DNA of 64,000 bases, from contig CM033396.1 of assembly GCA_019426215.1 (NCBI GenBank), forward strand, positions 35,268,503-35,332,502. The letters are read 5' to 3'. The DNA is from Buddleja alternifolia (lineage: Eukaryota > Streptophyta > Magnoliopsida > Lamiales > Scrophulariaceae). Positions 24,780 through 35,420 of this stretch are shown here, one piece after another (positions within the stretch are counted from its first letter, which is position 1; each line of letters starts with the position of its first letter). Both the position numbers and the translations under genes were made by a program. Below the pieces are notes generated by a model. That model was not told where the DNA came from and made no database searches. It worked only from the letters and a program-made list of their open reading frames with translations.

Positions 24780-25080
24780 GGCGTTTCACGGGGTTCTATG
24801 GGGATGGGATCCTGATAGTACTAACGCAAAGAATCTGGAAACTCCTTGGTTCGACCCAACCCAATGGTTTGGGCTCAATTGCGTTTCAAACATTTTGAGT
24901 TTGGTCCATCTTGGGTTAGTTGCAATTCAATCTGACCCGTTGGGTTTGAATCAGTTTGGCTTAGGTCTTCAGATTGTGAGCGTGTGATTAGGGAGTCTTG
25001 GAAGTCAAATTCTACTCATGATCCCATCGAACTTGTGGTCTAAGATGATTTCTGATAGGAAGAGGAAATCTATTTGCTCC
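24780..25080 (+). pseudogene. LINE ORF2 inter-domain fragment
   Basis: The plus strand encodes, across frames, a HFEFGPSW block followed by DCERVIRESWKS, which corresponds to the conserved region between endonuclease and RT in plant LINEs (F-x-FE-x-MW, then C-x-x-V-I-R-x-SW). No RT follows. It is probably part of the same decayed LINE as 23385-24480, with the endonuclease lost. Confidence 0.5.
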
Positions 25081-25276
25081 GGAAGATCACTGTCGACTCT
25101 AAGGGCCGTGAAAATACTCTTCGAAAGAAGTCTCTCTCTCTCTCTTTAAAGGGACAATAGAGGCGTCTGGCAAGATAACCCCGAAACTATTCAAAATATT
25201 ATCACAGGTTACTTCAGGGATATGTTCACGTCTATTCAACCAGAGCTTCATAACCGAGGGTAGTACCCTAACGATA

Positions 25277-25468
25277 CTAGTCCGACAAACTCGGACCAAT
25301 TGTCACATCTCTCAGCCATCTCGTGCCTAATAAATCATGGTTGTAGAAGTGATGTACTCCCGAACTTGGAGCCTCCAAGTACTCCCCGACTGTATTCATT
25401 CCCTCTTTTACCAAACCATTCGCAACATAATTTGCTTCCCGGGTATAGATTACCATGTGATTACTCAT
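25277..25468 (-). pseudogene. RNase H-type LINE fragment, second copy
   Basis: A 63-residue open stretch with YTREANYVANGLVKEGM, matching the HVYREANRVADGLAKEG block near the C-terminus of plant LINE or RVT_3-type RNase H domains. The catalytic N-terminal part is absent. Its DNA repeats parts of 24500-24700 with deletions. Confidence 0.65.
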
Positions 25469-25545
25469 TTAAAGAAAAACCCAATGGTTTGAAACATAGT
25501 TGCAATTGGGTCTAATTGAGTTTGGGTCTAAGATGATTTTAGGAA

Positions 25546-25705
25546 CATAAAGCTTATTAGCCCAGTGATATCAACTTTCACTTTCATGTGAGAGGTTTTG
25601 GGTTCAATCTCAGATTGTCACAAGTTGTGATTTTTCAATCCTTATTTTTCCACGACTTGAGTTTGTCGGGTTAGGGTATCCCCATTCGTCTAGAATAAAA
25701 TTTAA
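25546..25705 (+). mobile_element. Older SINE copy of the same family as 21042
   Basis: Contains an A-box-like TTAGCCCAGTG, a B-box-like GGGTTCAATCTC (25600-25611), and the same 3' blocks as the younger copy (GTTTGTCGGGTTAG, GGGTATCCC). No clean poly(A) tail or target duplication remains. Confidence 0.7.
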
Positions 25706-26540
25706 AAGAAAATGGAAAAAAAGTTTCAAATTTGAAACTTATTTTGTAATTACAATAATAACAAAGCTAAACAACACCATTCACCACCAACTCGAGGACG
25801 GAAAAATTTAGCTCTCTCCCGATTCTGCCGAGCCTAAGTGTGTTTTACAAAATAAATGACCAATAATATGCCAAGTGTAATCCATTTACCTTATGAAATA
25901 AATTTGGGTTCAACAAATTCGAGAGCAGACTAGAATTTTTAAGAAGGACCGCCGCTCCTAGAGCTAGGCAAACCTCCGGGGGCGCCATCGCCAAGTCCCC
26001 GCACCCCAGGGAGCGGCCAACGTTTGAGGAGGCCGATGGCCACCTCCCATGGGGAGCACCAGCCCTGAGGTGCGGTTTCTATTCATGCCAATTTTATCTT
26101 TGTTGTATAACATTTGCATTCGATCCAATTTGGAGTGCACTTGGATCTATATTGAATCCAACCCAATAGAAATGCTGCCCATCGCTGGTTCGACATCTCT
26201 AATTTTGATTATCGAGTCTGGACTAAAACTTCCCGCTTCCGAAACACGGCCAACTACTACAATTAAGGTAAGGGGGATTGACATCAAGAAATGGCACATA
26301 ATACTAGGCGGGAGCGGCGCTCTTGAATTTAATTCTCCCCCAATCAATAGTTTGATGATGATCGGGTCTCCCAACTGCTCATATGAATTGAACAAGCTTA
26401 AGAAAAAAGGTCTCCATCGAAATCCACTCTTATTGAAATTCGCACCCCTTATAGCTGTAATTTACCATACTCATCTCTGCAATTTTGCATTCGCCATTAA
26501 TCCTTGCATTTATTCATTCCCACTTCTTTCCCACCATACC
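25706..26540. other. Intergenic DNA upstream of the Pro-rich gene
   Basis: A GC-rich patch at about 25965-26045 is followed by a 184-residue open stretch (26049-26603) that shows no recognisable motif, runs into the presumed promoter of the next gene, and is probably chance. Confidence 0.4.
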
Positions 26541-26546
26541 CTTCTT

Positions 26547-26557
26547 CATATAAATTG
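26547..26557 (+). promoter_or_regulatory. TATA box of the Pro-rich protein gene
   Basis: CATATAAATT, about 70 bases before the ATG at 26625, fits a plant TATA box with a leader of some 40 bases. Confidence 0.6.
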
Positions 26558-26624
26558 GGCTGTCCACTCATGCAATGCAAAACAATTGGCGCAAAGATAC
26601 TGAAAAGATATAAATGAAGTAGAA

Positions 26625-27935
26625 ATGAAATTGATCAATATAGTTTTATTGCTTCTTTTTGCATTACTTCTGATTAATTCAACCTTGTCTGAATCTAGAA
26701 CGATTCATAAGCATAAAAGAACTAAAGAAGAAGAAGAGAAAAGAAGAAGTGGAAGAAGCAGAAGCGGAGGCGGAGGAGGAAGAAGAAGAGGCGGAGGGGG
26801 AAGAAGAAGCGGCGGAGGAGGGGGGAGAAGAGGCGGCGGCGGAAGTAGATCGGGAGGAGGATCATCAAATTGTGACCCTTTATTTTCATTCCTATTTGGA
26901 AACTGTGGTCAATGGCCATTTACACGTGCTTCTCCTAATAACCCTTTCCGACCAAGACCTCCGCCATCGCCGCGGCGCGCTCCGGTGCGACCGCCGCTTG
27001 TCCCATCTCCGCCACTCATTCCGTTACCACCACCAGTGGTCCCTTCTCCTCCACAAATAGTATTTCCACCACCCTTAATAGCTTCTCCTCCTCCACTAAT
27101 ACCCCTCCCGCCACCATCTTCTCCGCCGCCGGTGGTCTCTTCACCGCCACCGGCTGCCTCTTCGCCGCCGCCAGCTGCTCCTCCGCCTGAAGCACCCGCA
27201 TCTCCGCCTCCGTCTTCACCACCTCCACCATCATCTCCGCCGCCTTCACCACCACCACCACCACCGTTGGTCCCGTCTCCACCACCACCTTCTCCGCAAT
27301 CACCTCCACCACCCGAAGTATTTCCTATAATATACCCGCCTCCGTTGGTTGCCTCACCACCACCAGCCGATGATGGACCAGTCTTACCTTGGTTAACACC
27401 GCCGGACACAAGCGGAGACACTCCACCTCTAGTATTTTCCCCCCCACCGCTGCCGGACTTAGTATTTCCACCACCAATGCCGGAATCTCCACCAGACGTA
27501 TTCCTCACACCGCCGGTAGATGATGAAGTTACACCATCACCACCACTATTCCCCGTATTCACTCCGCCAGAAGAGCCGCCGGAAAATCCACCACTATCAC
27601 CTGAATTTCCGTTCACATTTTTCCCGCCACCCATTTCAAACCCTCCGGCAACTGACCCTGATATTTTTTTCCCACCACCAGTGATTAATAACCCAGATAC
27701 GCCGAAGAATCCAGTGCAACCAATACCGTTTGTAACAGCTCCTCCGACAGTGGAAGAGCAACCGCTGCCTCCGCCGCTGCCTTTCTTTCCACCTGTTGAA
27801 AATCCGGTGCAGCCATTACCGTTTGTAACTACGCCGCCTACAGTGGAAGAGCAACCGCTGCCTCCGCCACTACCTTTCTTTCCCCCTGTTGATGAGTTTC
27901 CGGCGCCAGACCCTGATGCACCTCCATTTAATTAA
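26625..27935 (+). CDS. Secreted Gly/Arg-rich plus Pro-rich (extensin-like) protein, 436 aa
   Basis: An intronless gene. Residues 1-22 are a clear signal peptide (MKLINIVLLLLFALLL). Then come a charged stretch (23-40), a Gly/Arg/Ser-rich basic segment (41-81) built of RRGGGG and RSGGGG runs, and a short Cys-containing linker (Cys83 and Cys94, CDPLFSFLFGNC). From about 108 to the end it is Pro-rich, with many SPPP, SPPPP and PPPLV units. SP(3-4) motifs are the usual sites of proline hydroxylation and arabinosylation in extensins, so a cell-wall hydroxyproline-rich glycoprotein is the best reading. Tyr cross-linking motifs typical of classic extensins are scarce. Two copies of a 31-residue unit (362-392 and 393-423, starting NPVQP) sit near the C-terminus. 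The Gly/Arg block is unusual beside an extensin-like domain. Strong as a gene, family name uncertain. Confidence 0.85.
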   Translation: MKLINIVLLLLFALLLINSTLSESRTIHKHKRTKEEEEKRRSGRSRSGGGGGRRRGGGGRRSGGGGGRRGGGGSRSGGGSSNCDPLFSFLFGNCGQWPFTRASPNNPFRPRPPPSPRRAPVRPPLVPSPPLIPLPPPVVPSPPQIVFPPPLIASPPPLIPLPPPSSPPPVVSSPPPAASSPPPAAPPPEAPASPPPSSPPPPSSPPPSPPPPPPLVPSPPPPSPQSPPPPEVFPIIYPPPLVASPPPADDGPVLPWLTPPDTSGDTPPLVFSPPPLPDLVFPPPMPESPPDVFLTPPVDDEVTPSPPLFPVFTPPEEPPENPPLSPEFPFTFFPPPISNPPATDPDIFFPPPVINNPDTPKNPVQPIPFVTAPPTVEEQPLPPPLPFFPPVENPVQPLPFVTTPPTVEEQPLPPPLPFFPPVDEFPAPDPDAPPFN

Positions 27936-28402
27936 TATTTGAACAGCTGTTGCTTCTTTTCTTTATCTTTTTGGTTTTGCTTGAAACTCAATGAATTTCA
28001 TTAAATGTCATGCACGCCTCTATACATGCAGCAAGCTACGAGCTGAAAATTAAGCAAAAGCAAAGATAACATCACCTGAACCGAGTATACAAACACAATA
28101 ATAAAACCGAAAAGGGAAATACATTAATTTAAAACTTATAACAAATGCCCAAAACAAAATGAACTTTACATTATTGTGTATACCAAAAATACACGTGTCT
28201 TTGAGGCTGTTCATACTCCCATATTTCCCCAGCTATTTCATGTGATAAAAAGCTCACTTTCCAGAAACAAAACTCTCTCTCGTTTCCATGAAGGAAGAGT
28301 AATTCTGGAACATATTATACCAATCCCAACAAAGAACTTAAATTTACTAGAGTTTTAACTACAACAAAATTCAATTTCTAACACAAACATTTAGGCACTT
28401 GT
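27936..28402. other. Space between two convergent genes
   Basis: Holds the 3' flanks of the Pro-rich gene (plus) and the uS15m gene (minus). An AATGAATTTCATTAAATG stretch near 27990 could serve polyadenylation. Nothing else seen. Confidence 0.45.
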
Positions 28403-31400
28403 CTAAGCTTTAATATCCGGGTTGTCACGGAGACCGAGTTTTGAAAGAACAAGGCTGTAAGAATCCCAGTCGGTTCGTCGCAGATATTTTAACAGTTTTT
28501 TCCTTCTCTGAACCATTGCTTGGAGGCCCTTTCGCGAATGCTTATCCTACAATAATTACAACATGAAAAATGTTGGCATTTTAAAAATAAGGACAATTAC
28601 ATGATCACCCCTAGTTTATTGGGTAATCACTACGAGCCCCCAAGATTTTCCAAATTACCAAGACAGCCCCGTCAGTTGCTGACAACTCGAAAAATAAGGA
28701 ACTAACATGGGATAAAATTGCAATATGCTTTTACTAATAGAAGAGATGATTGTAATTTCTCAAATCTCGGGGTGCTTTTCGTAATTAAAGTCTGACTCAG
28801 GGGTGTCTATGTATTTTACACTTAAAAATACGGGAGAACAAGAAAACATGTAATTAATAATTGAGGGATTCTCGTTTCAGATTCTTAATAGAAAGTTGAC
28901 ATCCACATATCAACGGACATACTAACCTTTTTCTGTAGAACAGTTGACAGATGCTTAATCTTTGTTGTCAGCTGAGCAACTGCAGAAGAACGAAGAGTGG
29001 ATTTAGAGGTGTTGAAGAATATGGAACTTATATGATCATTGAAATGCAAGGTAACTCAGAAGCAAAGAAGTGAACTATGTATTAAACCTGATTTACTATT
29101 GGGTCCCTGTTGGAGTTGTATTAAGCAAGTTTGAATTTCATTTTTGTTTAATACTATGGAGTAGTGTTTTCAAGTTTGAAAACTAAAACGTTTTAGGCAT
29201 CATGGACATGGTTTATTAAAGGCATATATTACAGTATAACGGCTGAAACCACTTGCCTTGAACACGAGCAGAACCACAATCAGACTCCGACATCTTAAAT
29301 TCATCTCTGACTTTCTTAAGCTCCAACTTTAACTTCTCAGCTGATGACATGTTGTCTGGATGAAAATACTGCGGAAAACATGATGAAAAACCATTACACT
29401 AAAATAGCTTAAGATTTGGCAATAACATATTGAAAAATTAAAGAACAGATTATTCATAAGATCATACAAAAAATTGGGACGCACTTCGATTTATTAAATG
29501 CATGCTAAACAACAATAGTTGGTGCTATGATTTCAATATTTGTACATCAGAGAGTATGGTATCACATGCAACTCAAATCACACAAACTACCATACTGGGA
29601 AGAAAAAATATGGTTTTTGTACAAACAGAACCAAAATCACAACATCGTTCCTTAACCTTTCAAAAAAATTTCTAAATGCAATAAACTAGGGAAACTTGTA
29701 GACATTACAAAATTCGCGTGACAAGGATTGTGACATCGAACAATAAGATAAGGCCTTGTAGAATTCATCAAATAAGTTTTTGCTGCCAAAAATAATGCAG
29801 GGCAGACTTTAACCGGAATTTAAAGATTATCCAGCCAATAAAATAAGCCTGCAAAATTCTTTTAAAAAAGGGAAGAAATAAGAAGATTTGGAAAAAGCAC
29901 ATAGCTCTGAAATCTCTCTAAAGCCGAAATAAAACCAGAGAATCTCTTCATAGATAGCCTTTTAAGAATGTCGCTTGGAGATGAAATATAATAGACTCTC
30001 GCCACTAAATTTGCAAAGCTAGCAAAAGCCAAATTTGACTGATTGAACATAAAGAGATCAGAATGTATTCCACGGACTTAGATAAGCCTAGTGCTAATCC
30101 TCCCAGAGAACAATTAAGAATAAGGAAATCCTTCAAGTACTAAGATTAGCCTTAAAATCTACTTTGACTAGGACCAATAATAATCAGAACATTTCCAATT
30201 TGTAGCAAGAAAAAGACTTTAAAACAATGAAATTGGCTATAAATTACGGAAAATATTCTGCATATAACAATTCCAAACATACCCATGAAAGGTACTTAAG
30301 ATAAAACCTAAATTTAAATCCAGTCAACATTATCTTCAAGTGGGACTTGTATATTTCATGTCACTACTCCTTCGCGTTGGCGTAGTATCTTAAGTGGGAC
30401 TTAAGATAAAACTGTGGATTATTCTCCTCCTGGTTGGACAAAACTCAACCTCAGAGTTCTGAGCGTTGGCGTACGAAGACCCTTGATCCTTCAGTGGATA
30501 CGTCTCCATAGTTTCAGTGGAAACGTATGCAATTTTTTCCATAATCTTATTAGAAAATAACAAAGATTGAGAAAATACTTCTACAACAAGGATTAGACTC
30601 CACTCTCCTTTTTCAACTACGACGAGACACAATCAAAACATAACCAATCCCTAAGATAAAAAAGGACTCCAAAAAATAAAATATCTCTTAACATAGATTA
30701 CAAATAATACTTTTCAATACAAAGATCCTAATATACCCCTTGACTATATTAACAAGAAACAGATCTGAAACCTAACATATAAAAGATTTAAGCTTGTCCC
30801 TTTTTCGATGTCTGCCTGAAAACCTCTGTCAATGTTTTGGAATGGGGATGCTCGCCTTTTGTAAGACTATCTGATGGCACATATATCTCTTTTTTTTTTT
30901 TTTTAATTTAATACCTATAATCTCCCTCACCAAAAAGTCGTATTCAGCTTTCGAAAAAGCTAAAGAGACAGCGACTATTTCTATAATTCTGAAATGCGAC
31001 ACATAATTCAATTTAACAGTAGTATATTTACATAATTGTTCCCCATTAAAAGGTGACACATACAGGCCTTACACCAGACAAGTTAACAAGTGATGCCCTC
31101 AACAATGCAAATACAAGAGAAAACCAAAAAGGCGCCACTTACCTTCTCAACTAAGTTGTCCTTTGGGGGTGACAACATATAGGTCGGGGTTACACCTAGC
31201 TGGCTCAAAACACCAAGTCTCTGCGCTGTAAAAGTTGATTTGTTAACGAGATAATAAAAAGATAGCTGCATCACAGATCCTATTTTGATCACGGCTCATG
31301 CCAAATCAAGATAGAAAAATGAAGCAATTCTAAATCACGCGCCAGCAAGAGGTTGCAAGTCTATGCCATTAGATTTCTCAACGCAAATATATGAGAGAAC

Positions 31401-32689
31401 CAGAGGTCTTCCTTCTTTTATCCGAGATGGGATGAGACAGGAAGCAGATCAAGACAAAATTCGAAGCATAGCAAATTCGAGTTTTCTAAGAGACAATATG
31501 GATTTTCTGCGCTTTTGATAGTTTAAAGCAAAATTCCTTTTCAGAGAAAGCAAACAAGCAGAATAAAAATAGGACAAACATAACGAAAATGTAAGCATGA
31601 AACTTGGGCAAATTTTACGAACATTCTGTTTCGCAACTTTCCAAGCTGCTGATAGTAAACACTCGAGCATAAAGGCATCTCAAATAGACAGCATCATTCA
31701 GTTAAACGATTGTTTATGCCCCGAAAAAATACATTACCTGTTTTGTTCTTGACCTGCTCTTCATCCGACTTCTTCAACTGTAGAAGAGTATCTCTCAAGT
31801 CCTTAAACGAAGCACCTCCGACCCGTCCCTGATACTCCTTCTCCTCTACCTCCCTCAGCTTTGCAAGCCTCTCATTCAATTCATGCAACGAAAACCATTT
31901 CCCCTTCTTCTTCTCAGGCCTCAACATCTTAAGCTTCTTCCCCAACTCCTCGACATCGTACATTTTCACAAACGCGGTCCTCATCGCTGCCTCACCGCCC
32001 ACATTATCATCCCCACTTATCTTCTCCTTCCCAAAAATCGAAGTTGGCAAACTATCACTCCCCCCAACAATCATCGGGTCCACATTCTGATGCTTCAAAG
32101 TCTCCTTAAACCGCGCAAGCGATATCGGATCAAAAGGCTTCCCGCGCGGATCATTTTGAATTTTCGCGGCAGGGGAGGTGGAACGAAGCTGGCGAAGGCT
32201 CTCGCGTATCGTATCGAATGATTGGCCGATGTTTGGTGTTACTGATGCGGAGTTAGAGTCAGAGGAGGTGGTGGTATTAGAGGCGTCGGAGTTGGGAATG
32301 ACGTTTCTCTTGTAGAGCTCCTGGAGGGAGATGTACTGGCCGGAGGAGGGCGGAGGAGGGGCGGAGCGGCTGCGGAAGGCGGAGAGGTTGCGGCGGATTT
32401 CGTCTAATGAATCGACTCTGGACGGCGGCGGGGTTTGGTGGGGGGTGGGGTTGGAAAATGAGAGGGGTTTGCGGGGTGTTTGGGGGCGGTTTTGTGGTGG
32501 AGGTTCTCGCCGGAGAGTGGCTTTTACGTCGGAGAGGTATGAGGAGATTGAGGGTTCGGGTGAGGGTGAGGGTGGGGGGGTGGGGTCAGGGGGGTCGGGG
32601 GGTGGGGATGAGGAGAAGTGGTGGAGGGGGTATGGGTGGGGGCGGAGGATGGGGCGGAGATGGAGCAGGCGTGCGGTGATCACCGCCAT
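28403..32689 (-). CDS. Mitochondrial small-subunit ribosomal protein uS15 (S15/NS1-type), 447 aa, 5 exons
   Basis: Exons on the minus strand: 32689-31738, 31225-31143, 29368-29257, 28979-28927, 28546-28403; phases agree. The first 25-30 residues (MAVITARLLHLRPILRPHPY) are basic and lack acidic residues, as for a mitochondrial targeting peptide. Exon 1 encodes a long Pro/Ser-rich extension. The S15 fold is spread over exons 3-5 and includes HSRKGLQAMVQRRKKLLKYL and RTDWDSY, the rRNA-binding helices and loop of the family. Bacterial S15 is about 90 residues, so the extension is about 350. The arrangement resembles Arabidopsis At1g15810. The intron after exon 3 starts GCAAGT instead of GT, a GC-AG intron in a good consensus context; the alternative is a mis-sequenced GT. 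Intron 2 (29369-31142) is long with no recognisable gene inside. Confidence 0.9.
28590..28830. repeat. MULE-like MITE in the last uS15m intron
   Basis: The left end ACATGATCACCCCTAG with GAGCCCCCAAGATTTTCCAA is matched in inverted form at the right (AAATCTCGGGGTGCTTTTCG and CAGGGGTGTCTATGTA). Imperfect but clear. It sits inside the 380-bp intron 28547-28926. Confidence 0.65.
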
Positions 32690-32699
32690 GAGTGGTGGC

Positions 32700-34309
32700 G
32701 GTGCTGTGGAGGTTTTAGGGAACAGGGGTTAGGGTTTTGGTGGGAGATGGGATTTTCTGTGCGACGTCGTTTTGGAGTAGGAATTTGTCAACAAAGGGCT
32801 TAATAGAGTTACAGTTATTGGATTCGACGAATCTGAAGGTCTGAAAAAAAAATTAATGTTTAACAAATAAAAAAAAAAAACAAAACAAATGTAGTTCACC
32901 TTTCTTGTTAATGTTCTAATAGGAAAAAAAATAACAACAATTTGATAATTATCTAATAAAATTCAATTGGTCGAGTTATAGGATTTAAAACTTGAAAAAA
33001 AAAAACACTCAATAAGCACGATACGGGCTAAAATATAACATATCTGTCAGCTCATTGCGTAGGCTAGTTTTGGTATAATATTGTCATGTCCCGGCTCATT
33101 TTGTGGCATAATATTCCATGATGGTTATGTTATATAATAAAATATAAAATAATGAAAATTTTAGAGGAGATGAGAAGTAGAAATTTGAGAAATGGAGATG
33201 AGATAAAGAAGAACACTGCAACAGGAGCAGAGAAGAAGATAGGAAAAAACTTGAATTGATTTCTTGCTTGAATATTCAAAAATACACTATACACCAGTTA
33301 TATAGATTTCGCCTCTATAATGACATAAAGACGTGATTATAATAAACTAAAACCAAGTGACACTTTTACTAAGCTTCCATACTTTTATGATTTCCACTCT
33401 TGTCCTTGTTTCATCTTCTTTAAATTCCCAAAATTCCCCTCATGGAATAGTTGGGTCATGACAATATCCTACAACCGCAAAATACCTTGCTAATAAGGGA
33501 CTCAGGAATGGAGCGAAATTGACTTGACCTGTCCGACCTCGAAACACACTATTAGACCCTTACACAACATGAAGGTCGAACACATCAACCTTCTGATGCA
33601 TTATCGCCAGCCTAATCTTGACATGTCACTCATGGGGATTATTCCACTTGTACGGCAGAAGATGGCGATAGAAGCCTTCGACGAGCGCTTTTTTGGAGCA
33701 GATGTAAAATATAGGCTTAACATATATGTAAAATGCTATATACCACTTTATAGCTTCTTTGGACGGATTCTTTTCATTTTTTTTTAATTCATGACAAAGG
33801 GGATACCTTACCCGACAAATCCGGGCCGATAATCTTTATATAGATATTCACTTATTTTTATATTTATTGTTCTTTTCTAATTTTATTCTTTCCACAGCTC
33901 GTTATATCCAAATCTCATAATATTTATTATTTCTCTGCTCATCGCCTTATAAATGACATCTTATAATATCAAAGTAGGATGTCCAAACTAAAATTTTCCA
34001 TTCAAATGTATGAATTTGCACACCAAACTAAATTAGATTCAATATTTCTGGTCGATTTCATTCATAGATCTAAGTCTAATTATTATTATTTTGTAAATTC
34101 ATCAGACCTATTTTTGAATATGAATTTTAGTGTGAGAATTTTTTTCCACATTAAAATTCATGATCTAAGATCCCAGACATAAAATACTTGATGTAGTTGA
34201 ATCATATTTACTAAAGTCCAATAAAATTACGTGAGAGCTGGTCACGAAGTATCTAAAAACAAATTGTATTAATATTTATTATGTATTTAATCACTCTCAT
34301 ACATATTTT
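32700..34309. other. Intergenic DNA, no gene recognised
   Basis: Starts with the probable promoter of uS15m (no clear TATA). The 33500-33720 stretch is less AT-rich than its surroundings and has one 87-residue open frame with no recognisable motif. Confidence 0.45.
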
Positions 34310-34496
34310 TTAACTAAAAAAAATCTGGATTGGGTAGGCTCCGATCACCTACCCTGGGTTAGGACATGCTTTAAACATCACTTATAGAGTTACTTACAAA
34401 TCGTCCACCAACTGCTCTCACATCGACAGAGGGAATCGAACAACCACATTCTGATGAAGTGACTCATTTCTTACCAACTGAGTTAACATTTGTTGG
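34310..34496 (-). mobile_element. SINE on the minus strand, second family
   Basis: On the minus strand an A-box-like CTCAGTTGGTAAG (34482-34470) is followed by a B-box-like GTTCGATTCCC (34440-34430), about 30 bases apart, and then a body ending GCCTACCCAATCCAGA and a T/A-rich tail. The body differs from the SINEs at 21042 and 25546. No confident target duplication. Confidence 0.75.
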
Positions 34497-34513
34497 CCTC
34501 ATAAAAATCATTA

Positions 34514-34793
34514 AGAGAGTGTTTGGCTAAGCTTTAAGCTATTTAAAACATATTATAAAATGTTTAAGAGCTTATAAGCTCTTACAAAGTGTTTAGTAAA
34601 TTTTTTGGTAAAACAGCTTATAAGCTCTTAAAATAAGATGTTAGGAGGCTATAAACTGTTAAAAAATAAGTAAGGGGACCCCAACTTATTTTTTAAGATC
34701 TTATAAGCTGGAAAACTTATAAACTCCAAAAACATCTTATAAGCACTAAGAGCTTATAAGCTCTTTAAAAAAAGCTTAGCCAAACGCCCTCTA
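34514..34793. repeat. hAT-like MITE (~280 bp)
   Basis: Terminal inverted repeats: GAGAGTGTTTGGCTAAGCTT at the left and the inverse of AAGCTTAGCCAAACGCCCTC at the right. The interior consists of many CTTATAAGCT-type palindromes. No coding capacity. Flanks are similar but not identical, so the target duplication is unproven. Confidence 0.85.
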
Positions 34794-34973
34794 AATCACA
34801 CACAAATTTCCTTACTATGAGATTGACTATATTCAGTTGACTTTGATTTGAAGAGTTTCTCCATGAATCTTTGTGCTTGGAGCAATAACGCAGCTAGTGA
34901 GGTTTCAATCAAGGCGCGTCTATTGCTGGTTGAAAACTATTCCCACACGTCCGCTTAGGCCTCGGTTCATCCC

Positions 34974-35138
34974 GAAAAATTCTTTGGCGCACTCAGTGTG
35001 AGATCCAGTTACATACACCAACACATAATAAAAAAAATATGTGACTTATTTTTATATTGAATACAATTTTTTATTATTTTTGTTGTGTGTAGATGTATGT
35101 AACTGAATTCCATACTAAGTGCACCAAAAAAATTTCTC
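34974..35138. repeat. Hairpin MITE (~165 bp)
   Basis: GAAAAATTCTTTGGCGCACT with CAGTTACATACACC at the left is inverted at the right as GTAGATGTATGTAACTGAAT with AGTGCACCAAAAAAATTTC. The AT-rich centre is the loop. Confidence 0.8.
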
Positions 35139-35420
35139 TTCGCCCCTAGCCCTCGAGAATTTTTGGAAGGGCTCCCTCTGACCAGTTAGAGGGTAAGATA
35201 TCATATGCTGACGTGATATAATGCACAACCTTTGATGCATATCACACTAGATGTATTTAAGAATATTTATACATAATAGCCATTGAAGAAAAATATACTT
35301 TTATATAACAAAGAAATACGTAGAAACTCATACATTTATGAGTAGCATGGAAGTTGCTGGAACGCATTGCACTGAGTTCATGTGGAAATTAGCAGGGAAA
35401 CTTAAGAGGCATTATTCGAA

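Noticed and set aside
26049..26603. 184-residue open stretch before the Pro-rich gene
   Set aside because: No recognisable motif; it overlaps the probable TATA box and leader of the next gene.
26909..27634. 241-residue open stretch opposite the Pro-rich gene, rich in Gly
   Set aside because: It is the shadow of Pro/Ser-rich codons on the plus strand; it has no signal, domain or promoter of its own.
32331..32803. Several Gly-rich open stretches on the plus strand opposite uS15m exon 1
   Set aside because: They mirror the Pro/Ser-rich coding sequence of uS15m and lack independent support.
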